A stretch of 64,000 nucleotides of DNA, from contig NC_080672.1 of NCBI RefSeq assembly GCF_030247195.1, positions 64,273,771 to 64,337,770 of the forward strand, read 5' to 3'. The DNA is from Topomyia yanbarensis. Taxonomy: Eukaryota > Arthropoda > Insecta > Diptera > Culicidae. The translations under genes were made by a program, and so were the position numbers. Positions 35,466 through 47,845 of the stretch are shown here, one piece after another. The notes below the pieces were generated by a model. It was not told the origin of the DNA. It worked only from the letters and a program-made list of their open reading frames with translations, and did not search any database. The stretch's first letter is position 1; each line of letters opens with the position of its first letter.

Positions 35466-37629
35466 GATTGTACCCCATTTCGCTTTAAGTCATTTGGCAT
35501 AAGGTCATTAGGCATAAAAGTCATTTGGCATAACGGTCGTTTGGCATAATGGCCATTTGGCATAATAACTGCACTGAAATGAATACTTTAGACGGAATAT
35601 GTTTTACAAAATCAAAAAAAAAAATCATGTTGCGATTATTTATATTAAACAATAATGTATAACAAAAAATACAAAAAATTTACAACGGCGTATACAATAT
35701 TTATAACTACTAACAAAAACAAGTATACTAGTTGGCATTTGAACCCACTAATGCGGTGATCGCTTGCAAATAATCTTCGGTAGTGTAGCTCTGCATATTC
35801 TGCGCTATTTTTAAAATATTGGCGTCGTTTTCGTGGCATGCAGTCCTCCGCTTCTTGCTTGTAGTACACGACTGATACGCCAACACTTGCCCTTTCGTGT
35901 AGTTGTCCTCGGTTCGCATTTCTTCAATTATTTTGAATAGTCCGACGTGTCGTCCTACTATACCGTTCCATCTACTGTGCCAACCCTCGATTTGGTTGGT
36001 TGTTCGAGGGATAGCTTTCAGTATATTCTCGAAAATCGACCAGGTTTCTGGAGCATAAAGCGGCTCAGTACGCGACACTCGCCCGTCTTTAACCATTCGC
36101 CGTGCTCGACCCATGACGTATGTGTTTTCAACACACTCCATAAATCGGAGCAGCGGCTCAGGAATTGTCGTTTGCAGTTGTTGGAATGCGGCTCTTAGTT
36201 TTTCCGCTGGTAGAAATGCAAGAGCTTGCGTTTTTTTAAAAATCGTACAACTTCGAATTGTTATTAAACGATCGTCTTAGATCGTGTTGTTGCACATATT
36301 TCCACAAGTTTTTACTGAAGTGAAAAAAGCAAGCAGATTGGTTTGCGTCCGGAAATTCAGATTTGCAGGCGTTAATGATAGCCTTCTCGAAATCAGTCAA
36401 TATCACAGTTGGTGCTAAATCAATATTCATTATTTCAGCTTCCTCAATGAGCCTGGCTAAAACAGTTTAGTACAAATTCTCACTTTTTGATGACATCAAT
36501 ATGTAAACAAATGGGAAAATATGTTCGTGAGACGGGGCAGATGAACCATGGATGGAAAACATTTGACGACAGAGACCAGGGACGCTATCAAAGGTCCCGT
36601 CCATTACCCAATATTTGGAGGTCGACAGTCTTTGCAAACCATTATGTATTCTAAACATTAACGCCCTTTCGCTGTCCAAGGCAACATCTGCCAAAAGAAA
36701 TCTGTCTCCAGACACAGTACGCATCAATTGGTCAGGAATAACGATTGTTTCTAACGAATCATGCTCATTCGTGAAATTCTGAACCGTAGAACGAGCGCGT
36801 TCTACATTGGGCATTTGTTGAGATACGCTGTTGCAGACTGTACGGAAATTGTAACGAAGCAGACCGTAAAACCTTTGCTGATTTACTCTGGTCTTCTGTC
36901 GCATTCCGCTTTAAAACATTGCGCAGCTTCGTTTCCGCGACATGAATGGGATCACTCTCGTGGTTATGTTCATTACACGAAATAACCGTGTGCTGGTCAC
37001 CAACTTTATTAGTCACCATTCGAGCTGGGCACTTTTTCCCGGAATTTTTCTTGCAATGGCTTCTGTCGTTACACTCCCAGTAATAGGTAGCTTCAACCCG
37101 AAAAACAAATAATATATTAGGCAACCACCGCGAAGTTTACTGCTATCGTTTGCATGTTATCTAATATAGCAAACTCCATTTTGGATGATGTTCTGCATAT
37201 AAAAAACATACCGGTTTTCTATTCATAGAAAACAAATATCCTTTATAACACAACAGGCCCTTGTTCCGCGATGTTTTTAGAACTTCTAGATGAACTACAA
37301 TTTCGTTAAAACCAAGAAAATCTTCTTCTGAATTCGACATTACGAAAAATAATTAATAAAATACTTGCCGCCGCCTAATGTAGCTACGCCACACCGCTTT
37401 CAATCCGTGCCGTCCGACTTCGCTGCCACTATAAATAAATTAAAAAAAGACTTGCCGTCGCCTAATGTGGCTACGCCACATCGCTTTCTACCCATTCTTA
37501 TGCCAAATGACCCTTAGGCCAAATGACTACTATGTCAAACGCCCGTTATGCCAAATGGACATTATGCCAGTTGACTTTATGCCAAATGACTGTATGCCAA
37601 ACGGGCTTATGCCAAATGGCCTGACACCA
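35466..37629 (-). mobile_element. Second Phantom-like MULE, 2.16 kb, with TTTGGCATAA subterminal repeats
   Basis: The target duplication TGTACATC flanks it (35458-35465, 37630-37637) and the same host repeat (family A) resumes beyond. The left end has five tandem words CATTTGGCATAA (35490-35570), and the right end has at least eight inverse ones (37495-37620). The extreme terminal bases are poorly inverted. The transposase is on the minus strand. Part of module F sits inside at 37375-37490. Confidence 0.85.
35728..37340 (-). pseudogene. FLYWCH/MULE transposase (Phantom-like), frameshifted
   Basis: ATG at 37340 starts MSNSEEDFLGFNEIV, followed by a FLYWCH-type zinc finger split by a probable short intron (GLLCYKGYLF ... 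YYWECNDRSHCKK ... CNEHNHES). After a frameshift near 36890 the DDE core appears: first D in YWVMDGTFDSV, second D in TVILTDFEKAI. A ACFFHFSKNLW motif follows, then RTTNQIEGWHSRWNGIVGRH with a likely third acidic residue. At least three frame breaks (about 36890, 36465, 36235) inactivate it. FLYWCH plus MULE DDE is the diagnostic pair of the animal Phantom group. Confidence 0.85.
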
Positions 37630-38890
37630 TGTACATCTACCGTCTCCCCGTTGCACTTGACAATGTGTGTAGTGCTTTATGGTCATATCTATGACCGCGC
37701 AACCGGCTTCCCATGAGCATTTTGGCGGCTCAGAGGCTGTCCTTCCATGTTGCTCAGGGATACATTGCTCCTATACACATTCATGCATACAGGCACACAT
37801 ACGGGCTTATATTCATACATACACACTATTTGGCACAAGTTCAGAGCGTGTACCGTCGTGTCATCTAGTCTGTCCTCCTATGGAAAATCATCCTACCATC
37901 GCCTTGGGGTCAACGTCATATTGGCAAAATTCGCATTGAATACGCTTCTGTCTCTTCCTAATCTCCTTTTTGTCTCCTAGGTCCGAAGCGGATCAATCGA
38001 CTATTAATTGAAACGGTAAACATACTAGCAGTATTATTCCTTACTCGCGAATACTTTTCCTACAACTGTGCTGTTTTATCTCTATCTTATAACAGAATTC
38101 GATTATCCCTCTTCTAGTCAATATACGTATTCGTTACATTATGGACCTGGCAAACCCTCAATTTTTTTCTATTATTATTATCCTGAGTAGCTAGACGAGT
38201 GAAGGCATTTTAGGGTTTCAAAAAAAGAATCTCTGCCCATAAAGGACATAAAAAATATTTAACCACTATTCCCCATAAAGTTTGCTCGAACCGAATGTAC
38301 GCCTGGTTCGACTCGAATAGACCACATCGACCCAAAAGGGTTACTTTTCATTTCTGAGAGCCAGTGTGCTTGGTTGAGTTAAATAATCATAAGAACAAAT
38401 CCTGGCTAATTAACTATCTCTTAGGTGCCGTTACCTGAACTCCTTTCCTGAACTAGCCTCATACCCACGGTCAAAAGAGTCGACAACTAGTAGGATCGAC
38501 ATGTCCCCCACCCAAGCGAATTGATCAACTTGCAGGTAGGAGCACATATCTACCAACCAGCCAAGAAGACCTCCGAACCAATGAGAAAAGGCCATGCCAG
38601 TCGAAGGCCACAGGCCCAGCACCATCTCGTACAGTTTCTGAAATCAATAATTTTGTTAGTCTTACTTACAGATTTCATTTCAATAATAGTAAGTGTCTCA
38701 TCCCATCTATTTAAACACGCTTGTCGCTTTTCATCTCTTCCGGCATTTCGACGCCATCGGTCGACCGTCTCATATAAGAGATCTCTTTTATCGAATCCTC
38801 AATTTCCGTCGGAACTCGGTATGTCAGACGCTCAAGGAGTTGAACTGGCTCGAATATCAACTATCTGAGCATGAGCATGATTAACGTACA
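37630..38890. mobile_element. Repeat family A, copy 2 (right part)
   Basis: Continuation of the interrupted copy that starts near 26230. It matches 8860-10190 without the two MITEs and with short internal additions. It ends after TGGCTCGAATATCAACTATC. Confidence 0.75.
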
Positions 38891-39880
38891 ATTCGCAGCT
38901 GCTACTCCGTAATTGACCAGAACAAGCGAAATTGCACAGCGAATCAATAAATGGGGCCTGGGACTAGCCATCCATTCTCAATGTGCACGTTTCGAGTGTT
39001 CCATACTTTGAAATGCCAATAACGGGGCCGGCCACGTCCTTACAGTCACCGGGGAAGGAAAGGAATGTTAGTGTAACAAACATTGTTATGGAGACCGCGT
39101 ATACCTCTGCATCTTCACGTTTGCCACAGGAAGGAGTTTTTGTTAGTAGGATGGGGTAAAGCGTTTCATAAATCTGGATTCACCTTGATAAGTGATACGA
39201 TCAATGCAAGGCTCAGCTATATTATCATGTGTTTATTGCTCTGGGCAGCCGGCTGCCGGGAATTTATGCCAGATTTATCGCTTGTTTATTTACTTTGGCA
39301 ATTCTCGGATAAAAAAATACAACTTCAGCTTTGAATAACCGACAGCCGGAAGTGTTGTTTCTGTATTGCGTATTTTAAGAACAATTTAATGTAATGAAAA
39401 ACGATTTATTGTATCGAGATTGGATTCTTTCTCCACAAAAGATTGAATAAGATGCCCTATAATGTCATTATTCGCGCGCCTTGTTATGCTAACTGAAATG
39501 CCTTTTGCGCAGTTTAAAATAAGCACTACTCGAGTACCCGAAACGGCCGACTTTTTATGTCGAACATACAACCGATGACAGGCGCGCGTGTTTTCATGTT
39601 AATCACTAGTACAAAATCGGTGAAAACAAGAACGAAAAGAGGTTTGAATCCACTAATTTAAAACAACAATGCATTATTAACAAAAGTCGCTTGAAAAAGA
39701 AAGGACTCTTGATTCTGTTATCAATTTTACGACAATAATCAAGCTGATGACATATGGTTAACATGACAATGGAAATAGAGTGTAAAGTATATGAAGTTAC
39801 TCTATAGTATGAAAACAACTGATCCAATGAACATGATGTAATGAACTAAATCAAACCAATAGGACAATAAAACGTTTGTT
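38891..39880. other. Non-coding spacer
   Basis: No gene, RNA gene or clear repeat recognised; small open frames on both strands have no protein-like pattern. Confidence 0.4.
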
Positions 39881-39892
39881 TTTCGTGCAGGT

Positions 39893-40150
39893 ATGACTGC
39901 CGCAAATTGGCAACTAGCTTTCGATCCTTCTCTCAACTCTCAATCCTCATACATGATTCAGCCGTTCTCACTCCAATCAGACTATGCGTATTTGCCACAC
40001 CAAATGCCCCGTGGATTAGCTTCCCAGTTGGTCAAACAAACAAGGAAACCAGTTTTCTCAGCCGAAGAAATGTGAGCCCGATTGGCACCAGCCGGTGGAC
40101 ACGTGCTCTCCCACAACGCCATCAAATCAACGAACATTCTGAATTGCATA
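39893..40150 (+). pseudogene. Unidentified coding segment with in-frame TGA
   Basis: After a good acceptor-like TTTTTCGTGCAG (ending 39890), ATG at 39893 opens a frame with protein-like composition: MTAANWQLAFDPSLNSQSSY, later HQMPRGLASQLVKQTRKPVF and SAEEM. A TGA at 40073-40075 is followed in the same frame by ARLAPAGGHVLSHNAIKS before the next stop. Either the TGA is a mutated Arg codon (CGA to TGA) in a pseudogene, or GTGAGC at 40072 is a donor and this is a real exon. I do not recognise the family. It lies on the opposite strand inside the putative helicase intron. Confidence 0.45.
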
Positions 40151-40159
40151 TGACAAAAC

Positions 40160-40348
40160 ATGTACGATTTTGAAAATAATAAAATGAAGGTCTACTTTCA
40201 ACATAAAGGAAAAGAAAATATTTGCATATCCAAAGACAGCACTGTTGATGAAGCACCCTTTAAAGGGAAGCTGGTAGAAATAACTAATCACCGCCCAGTT
40301 TATGTAATGGAAATTAAAAGATTAACATCAGCCATGTTCGTTGGGTAG
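40160..40348 (+). other. Small unidentified open frame
   Basis: ATG at 40160, 62 codons (begins MYDFENNKMKVYFQHKGKEN). It has a plausible protein composition but no family that I recognise. It follows the preceding broken frame closely and may be part of the same decayed gene. Confidence 0.2.
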
Positions 40349-40669
40349 CTATCGAAAAAAAATTAACAGACTTTTGCGAATATGATGTTTCCGCAGTCGA
40401 AAAAAAAAGAAAAAAAAAGTAACCCGCTGGATGTTTTCTTATAAACAAAGTCCAAGAATAAAACAAAAATATCACAATTCAATGTAAAAATGGAAATTCC
40501 TTTGGCAAATGGTGAAGTTCATGATTGGTTTGATTAATAATTTGAAAGAATTAAACCACATTCTTCCTTAGAGTGAATCGTGAAATTTAACTAGAACTAG
40601 TCAGTAAACGCAAATTTTCATGCATGAAAGGTAGAGAAAACTTGTTAGATCGTTGTAATTCTCTGCGAA

Positions 40670-43184
40670 TTTATTTTTTTTTTTTTATTTTTATCCCTTT
40701 ATGGGCAGCTAGGGCCGAGGGTGGTGGCTAGCGGGTTTCATACATCCTTGACCTGACGGACAAAGCTATGGTGCCTTGAACACAGGCAACGCAGATCCAA
40801 GGCCATCATTGAAATGATAAGTTCTGCGTTTGAGATGTACTTCCCCCGGTTGCCAGACGAATACCTGTAATTATTACTTGCTGCTTTGTATGTATGAATC
40901 TAATGTTCAGTCCTGGGTGGTGTATGCGTGGAAGGTGTGGTTTTTAGCGTTCGAGTCCAGGAGTGCATATCTGTCTGGGTTAGCGTGGGCGTTTACTAAT
41001 TGTGTAATAGTGTGATCGCTAAAGGCTCGAGCATATGAATGCCAGCGTGTCTCCAACTTTGCGTGCACGGATCCGGTTTAGATCCGTGTTGCCATTCGCA
41101 CATTCACGTATATTCTCGAACGATCGCGCGCGGACCGTGAATCTAATAATTAATTTTCAGTGTATGGTAGAGAAACGTGTTGTCTAGTGAATATGAGCAT
41201 CATTCCCGATCGGTCCAACTGAAGGCATGAGTCTAGGCTGATCGAGAGTAGAGAATTCCGAACGTAGCCGGTCTATGATCGCGCGAGTGGTGGGTTAATG
41301 CTTGAGACCGCGGTTGTAAAGTTATAGGTGCTGAAAAGTTCACTTAAGTAAAGGGGTGTTGGCGAAATTGCGAGCGTAGGTGTGTGTGGATGATTGAAAT
41401 TGTAATGTAAGTTCGCGTTTTTGACCAGGTTTGTGTTATCGCGAAAGTTAGGGGCGTTTGTACGTTTTGGATGTGAATGTATATGGGAGAATATGCTATT
41501 GACTGTGCTAGTGAATATCAGTATGAACCCAACTCAAGATACAGTAATAAAAGGAAAAATAACATGCCGAATGTTTCTTTTTTTAGGTCAATAACCGTGC
41601 ATTGAACAATGCTCAAAAACTCTGAACTAGGCCCCGTCGAGTCCAGTCTGTCCGTCTCGTCCTGTCGTGTCTGGGGTTTCCAGGTTACATGCATTCACCA
41701 GATGAGACTAGCTTATGTCAGTTTACTTGTGCACTGGTTTCGTAGAATCGAGGCGATCATCGAAATGATAGATCCTACGAGTGAATGCACTTGGCCCAGT
41801 CACCTGTCAAGCATTTGTGTATTTGTGTGTGTTGAGATGTGTGGAGCCTGTAAATAATATTTTAATACGAATATTTTATACTTCAAAACAAGAAATGTGT
41901 AATATACTACTTGCAGTTTGTTGATCGTTCCTACTTATCTGATACCATCGAGTATGAGAATACATATCCATTGTTCTAAAACCTGGCGACGTCCGATGGC
42001 AGAGAAGAATAATTGTTGGCAGCAATGTTGCTCTTCTTGGATGTATGAGCTCAAAAAGGTCATCACAAGAAAATAACGCATGAGACCGAAAATAAAAAAA
42101 AAAATAAAGAGATGAGTTAGTGTTGTTATTGAGTATTAATAATATGCCGATTTTTTTCGAGAGTTGTCCTACTGGAACTGTAGAGCTAATTGATTTAATT
42201 AAGGCATGGACCTAGACTTCTGGAATCGGGGATAGAGACTTCCGGACGCGAACGATTCATGAATGCGCGAGTGCGGGGGACTGTAGGTTCACGCTTGAGA
42301 CTGCGTTTGAGCGATTACAATTGCCGAGACGTTCATATTATCACCGGGATGTTATAATGTCTGGAAGAGCGCGAGTATAGGTTGCGTGGATGGTCGCGAA
42401 GGGCTCAAGCATTTTGATATTTTTTTTGTCGCGTGTATGTGACTTTGCATTCGATTTTTATGTAATTTCGCGCGAACACGGGCATTTGGAGGTTCACTCT
42501 CGAGACCGGGATTGTTAATTTACAAGTGCTAAACCATTCACTCAGTCACCAGGGTGTTTTACGAGATCGTGGGTGTAGTCGTGCGGGGATGATCGAGAAG
42601 GACCCGAGCGCCTGTATGTGGACGTTCCTGTCGCGTGTGCCAGTATGTAACTTCGCGTGGACACATCATTTCTATAAGCGTGTGGCCATTCGCATGTTCG
42701 CGTATTCTTCAACGATCGCACATGGACGTCTTGTCTAGTTTTTATTTCTATTGGTCCAACTAAAGGCATGAATCCGGGCTGCTATGATCAAGGGCGGAGA
42801 CCTCCGGACGTGACCGACTCATGACTGCGCGAGCTTAGGTTCTTAGGTTCCAACGTTCACCTAATCAATCGGGGTGTTTGAATATTGGCGAGATCGCGGG
42901 CGTTCGTATTTGTGACCAGGTCCGTGTTATCGCGTAGGCCACGCTTGTACGTTTGGAATGAGGTGCCTGCAGAGAGAATTGGGCCCTAAACCCACATTGT
43001 ATATTATTTGACCATGGCAGTGGATAATAAAGGTCGCCAAGTTAAGTACTAAAATTGATCACAATGTAGCTTAACTAAAAAGAAAATAATCGTATCCCAA
43101 GTTTATGTGATATAATCACTGTAATACTGCTTTGGTGGAAAAGCCCCCGGACCACACCAAGGTACAGTATCATGCCGAGGGTTT
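40670..43184 (-). mobile_element. 2.5 kb retro-inserted element containing repeat D (copy 2)
   Basis: The 14-bp direct repeat TAATTCTCTGCGAA stands on both sides (40656-40669, 43185-43198). Just inside the left copy is a T-rich run, as expected for the poly(A) tail of a minus-strand LINE/SINE-type insertion. The interior repeats the D units of 20453-21640 several times (near 41100, 41200, 42280, 42480 and 42700). No reverse transcriptase frame was found, so it may have moved in trans. Confidence 0.75.
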
Positions 43185-43539
43185 TAATTCTCTGCGAAGT
43201 AATTACAACAAAACTAAACATAAGTTTCTAAGTTCACCTTATCCAAAATGTCTGAGGTGAAATAAATTTTTACGCTCATATTCAACAGCAAAATTTGATT
43301 TAACCACACCTCTTTATTTGATAACTACAAACATCGCAATTTCAATTGTACTGACAATTTTATCAGTAATTTCAAAATTTCGCAACAATCAGATGAGAAG
43401 TGAAGAAAAGTTTCTTGTCCACCCTCACGCTTTCCGCCACCTTCCTATGCTAGGTTTGCTTCCTTCTTCTACCCCAATAAGCGATCAGTAACACATTAAA
43501 GTACTACTTAAACCCATCCGATCTGGCGGTCAGCACCGC

Positions 43540-43870
43540 ACATGGTCTTCTACTGGCTCGAATATCAACTATCTGAATCGCAAAAGACATTATTTACCAC
43601 ATTAAATATAGTCCCTAAGCCTATAATCAATTAAGGCTGTCTGTCGATTATAGCGCAGAAACGCTAATGATGGGACCACCAAGAATACGTCAGACACCCT
43701 TAATTGACCCCCTTCGACACCAGTTTGGCCTTACCAAGCCGTAACGCGGGTGGCGGCGTGAGAACTCCAATTGTATGTAATATCCAAGACTGACTTGGAT
43801 AATTCCACCAAGCCTAGTTTCATACCTTACATAACTAGACTCACTGTTCTCTATCCACCCACTACAACAT
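43540..43870. mobile_element. Repeat family A, copy 3 (fragment)
   Basis: Matches 10140-10550 (CTGGCTCGAATATCAACTAT through GCCTTACCAAGCCGTAACG and ACTAGACTCACTGTTCT) but lacks the hairpin MITE at 10391-10470, another empty-site comparison. Confidence 0.7.
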
Positions 43871-45668
43871 ACGAGGTTTATATGTTGGCAAAACATGCTT
43901 CTTCTATGTTATATTTGAGTATATCCTTAATGTGTCCATCATTCTCATCTACATACGGGGAACGCGCTATTGAAGCCAATATATTCTGATTTCTGATATC
44001 ATGCGATTTTGCTTTTATTGATGACGTTCTTTACTTAGCTCAAAACATTAGTACACGCTGAGTGGTTTTCCCCATATCGATAAAACAGTCATACCTAGTA
44101 CAGCAGTATAAAAGATAGCAAAAATAAAAAGCGGGAAAGGCAAAAACTCCACCATACGTACCTATATACATTACTACTTCGAACCCCACACTATTGCTAC
44201 AAAAATTAACTACATATCGCCAACAGAAAACATTTTTTTTTTCCACCTGAACATTTAGGCTTTGGCTAATGAGAGTGTTACATACAACATAAAAATGCTC
44301 AACAAGTTTCTCTTTATAGCTGATACCAATCAGACTAAAGTGGGGGATAAATTGAGATAAGTGTACTATTAAGAAGGAATGATACTGTTGCGTCGCTGAG
44401 GCTACAATATATTATCACTTTTTTCCCTAAATTTGAACAATTCTCCTTCTAATAAAAGTTATCTGCGGCAGAATAATAATTTCTGTTTGCTACGTCATTT
44501 ATGATTGCTACCAGAGGGCGGAGTTTTATTTTTGGGTTATTTTATGTTGAAATTACGTTTCCCTGTTTGTGCGCATGAACCCGTTTTTAAGGCGGAGACA
44601 CGAGATACAACAAGAAATAGATTGTGATTGTATTGAGTATGGGAGATGAAGAACAGTACGAGAATGATTTACCGACACATTTATATAGCCTGATACCACC
44701 ATTATTTGTTGTGGCCTATGCAGGCCTAATATTTACTGATGGTGCTCAGATGCAAGAATTGTTAGGTTTGTTCTAGTACATTGGGAAAATGAAATTAACT
44801 ATTAGCTATTGAGAGTCAAATCATGCAAGCAGTGATGTCACGCTGAGAAAAATTCCGTATTTCTGGGATTTTTCCTCAAATAACTTTTGTCCGGCCAAAA
44901 CATGGGTTTATTGTTTTTTATTTTATCGAAATTGGTTACTTAGAAACTGAGTGACAATGTAAAAAATGCGACATTTCATTCGTTAATCCACTTTTGTAAT
45001 TTGTAACAAAAATTATCATGGCTAATTTTGTGAAAAGTGGAACAACTTGTAAAACGAATAACATGCAGAAAGTAAAACTCACATAAATTGCAACCCAAAT
45101 TCTTTCAGCCACAACTGCTCCAGCAAAAAGCGATTTTCAGGTACGTTCTGATTCAAAATAAAAGACACAATTGGGTGATTACGCAAATTGCTGGAAAACT
45201 GATGTTTCTCATTTAACTAAAAAAATTGTGAAGAAATGTGTGATCAAACAAATTATTTAGACGAGGACGATACAACAGACTATTCAGTTTCAAGCGAAAG
45301 TTTATGACAAAAATGCTCATGCATTAATAAACAAAATTTTGAAATATAATTATTTAAATATCACAAACTTGTAAAGAACCCAATTTCCACCCATGGAGTT
45401 TTTTTCCACAAATTTTTTCCCATAAAACCCGATTTAACTGCCGACAACTCATAAGATTACGGACATTATGATATTACCGGTTTCGGAAGTTTGTGACCAA
45501 AGGTTCGGATCTTCTGACGCATTCTGATTTTGAATTTGAAGGAGTTACGATATCATCGTTCCCCTCCCCTCGCCCACATATAGACAATATTATTTTGCGG
45601 GTAATTGTTCCGAATCGCGGCTTTTTCGAAAAGAGGGTTCTTTTTCTTTTGGGAATGGTTCTAAATAG
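43871..45668. other. Non-coding spacer
   Basis: A/T-rich, no gene recognised. A minus-strand open frame at 44246-44040 is Cys/Tyr/Phe-rich without a domain and is not called. Confidence 0.4.
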
Positions 45669-46442
45669 CCTATTTTATAACAAGCAATGAAAAAAATTCG
45701 GGGGGAAAGCTTTAAAGTAGTTTAAACTGGAAAAATAAGTTGTTCCCACTTACCTTACTAACAATGGCATTGCTCATGAGAAAGTGACATTAAGGGTGAA
45801 GGTAATGTGATGCGGCTTTGCCGCATAGTCGAGTCCAAGGATTCGAAGCGGCGCAAAGACGCTGAGAAACCGACGGACGAGGTGGTTTTGATCTTGTTAT
45901 CGAAGGGTGCAATCAAACCTGTAATAGGGGCTATCCCTAGTTTAAGTTCGACTGAGCGGCAGCGAAGTCGGACAGCACTTGATTGAAGCGATGTGGCGTA
46001 GCCACATTCGGCCCTAACAACATTTTATTTTTGTAAATAAATACTATCCTATTGTTACTAAATAAAACATTGTTAATGCCTAATGTGGCTACGCCACATC
46101 GCTTTTTGTCATGCTGTCCGACTTCGCTACCGCTCAGTCGGACTTAAACTACGGATAGCCCCTATGTTTGAGTATACCGGGCAAACGAGTGGATTACAGG
46201 TTTGATTGCACCCTTCGATAGCAAGATCAAAACCACCTCGTCCGTTGGCTTCTCAGTGGCTTTGCGCCGCTTCGAATCCTTGGACTCGACTATGCGGCAA
46301 AGCCGCATCACACTACCTTCACCCTTAACGTTACTTTCTCATGAGTAATGCCATTGTTAGAAAGGTAAGTGGGAACAACTTATTTTTCCAGTTTAAACTA
46401 CTTTAAAGCTTTCCCCCCGAATTTTGCTTGTTATAAAATAGG
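45669..46442. mobile_element. Foldback element: near-perfect 774 bp hairpin
   Basis: CCTATTTTATAACAAGCAA at the left is the inverse of the right end. Each arm is about 340-365 bp and pairs through the module F words (TGCGGCTTTGCCGCA, TTCGAAGCGGCGCAAAG, CGCTTCAATC/ATGTGGCGTAGCCACAT) around a ~60 bp A/T loop (about 46018-46078). The right arm has a ~40 bp piece (TTTGAGTATACCGGGCAAAC...) missing on the left. No ORF. Confidence 0.88.
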
Positions 46443-46614
46443 CCATAAGTCACCCATAAAATGATTTATTCAGCTAGCGATTCAGAAAAAATAAACATCG
46501 AGTAATGATTACATCCCAACAATAGCGGTAGTGTATACACCCATTTTAATATCTACCAGGACACTAAGCTTATTCAAAAAAAATGTTACTGCCATGGAAT
46601 AAACAAGAACTTAC

Positions 46615-46744
46615 CGGAAACATTGCCGCCAAATTTTGAAGGTGCTGGTTCCTATCCAAAGAAAATCATTATTTTATTGCGCCAATTTTACTGGAAAACT
46701 ACATTGACGAATACCTTTTTGGGTTTATTGAACAAATTGCCCAT
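46615..46744 (-). CDS. Probable first two coding exons of the MOV10/Armitage-type helicase
   Basis: Exon 1 (46744-46715) reads MGNLFNKPKK from an ATG and ends at AAAAAG|GTATTC. A 63 bp intron (46714-46652, ending GGATAG) leads to exon 2 (46651-46615, EPAPSKFGGNVS), which ends at TTTCCG|GTAAGT in phase 1. That phase is exactly what the minus-strand exon at 25689 needs, and the summed coding length (3459 nt with stop) is a multiple of three, predicting 1152 aa. The start fits an N-myristoylation pattern (G-N-L-F-N). Alternatively these are the start of another minus-strand gene whose later exons I failed to see. Confidence 0.5.
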
Positions 46745-47845
46745 AGTAATGTGATGCAATCAACAAGTTTTTTCTGCATAAACAAACACCTAACGTAAAT
46801 TCAACTAGCTTTTAACAATGAACGAAACCAGGTCACTGCGACTGAAAAAAGGGCCTGTACACGACGTTAACAAAATAACCAAAATAAACTACCGATTGGA
46901 CTGGAACATAACGAATCCACAGCGTTGAAATAAACAAAAAAAATCTCGATAGCTGCATATACGATGCCATGCACTAATCTCAAACCGTATCATCAATTCT
47001 ACTCATTCTATTTTACTCCACCAGGCACCAAATCAAACAAACCGTATCTGTATTTATACAAACTTGAGGAAAATGCTTCGTTCAGCTGATTTCTGACGAA
47101 AGAGAGCAAGAGAGAGCTTTTCGTATCGCGTCACGCGTGGCTTTAGTAGCAGTGTGGCCACTTTTGCATACGGCCCAATCCGTTTGAAAATGTAACTTTT
47201 GAGTCTTTACGTTTAGATGGTTTGTTCAGTGATTTCGCTTAAAACTCTGCTTTCTTACATTAAAAAGTCATTATTATTTTGTTTTACATTTCTTATAAAA
47301 TAAATGTATAGAACTCATTCAAACTTTCAAGATTTCTCCGAGGCTGTGGAGTAGCAAGAAATTTTGTTGGTAGGGGGAGGGGGGGGGGAGACGAAAATTG
47401 TAGATTTTTTGAAAATGCTTAAACTTCATGTAAGTTTGATAAATTTTTGAAAGTTCAGAAATACAATTGGCTTAACAGACGCATTTTCTAATTTCTTTTA
47501 TAATATGCCAATTAAGTCAAAGTATGAAAATGCAAAGTGCACTTTCAAAGTGGAATAAAATTTCGAAAATTTTTCGAAAGCATCATTTAAACAATTTGTT
47601 TAAATTTTAAAAAAATTTGTTGCAAATATGAAGGCTACATGAATGCACTATATTGAGATATAAAACGATATTTAAGAAATTTTCTAAAAGTCAGTCTTTT
47701 CCAACATTTTTTATTGTAAGATTCAGAGACTGTCTTGCATAGAATGTTGTGAATTATATTGTTTATACATAGCAGATGAGATTTATCAATTGCAGTAATA
47801 TCGGATTAAATTGTATTGAAGGTTTTTATTTACATATAGTCCAAC
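46745..47845. other. Upstream region of the helicase 5' exons
   Basis: Possible promoter side of the minus-strand exons at 46744; no TATA box or other element can be named with confidence. A G-run is at 47375-47395. No ORF. Confidence 0.35.

Noticed and set aside
35490..35570. CRISPR-like or satellite TTTGGCATAA repeats
   Set aside because: They are the subterminal repeats of the second MULE, matched in inverse at 37495-37620.
40980..41100. tRNA-like GTTCGAGTCC word near 40960
   Set aside because: No acceptor stem or anticodon arm can be folded around it; no tRNA was found in the window.
44040..44246. Cys/Tyr/Phe-rich minus-strand frame
   Set aside because: Short, no family, no splice phase fit to the helicase exons on either side.
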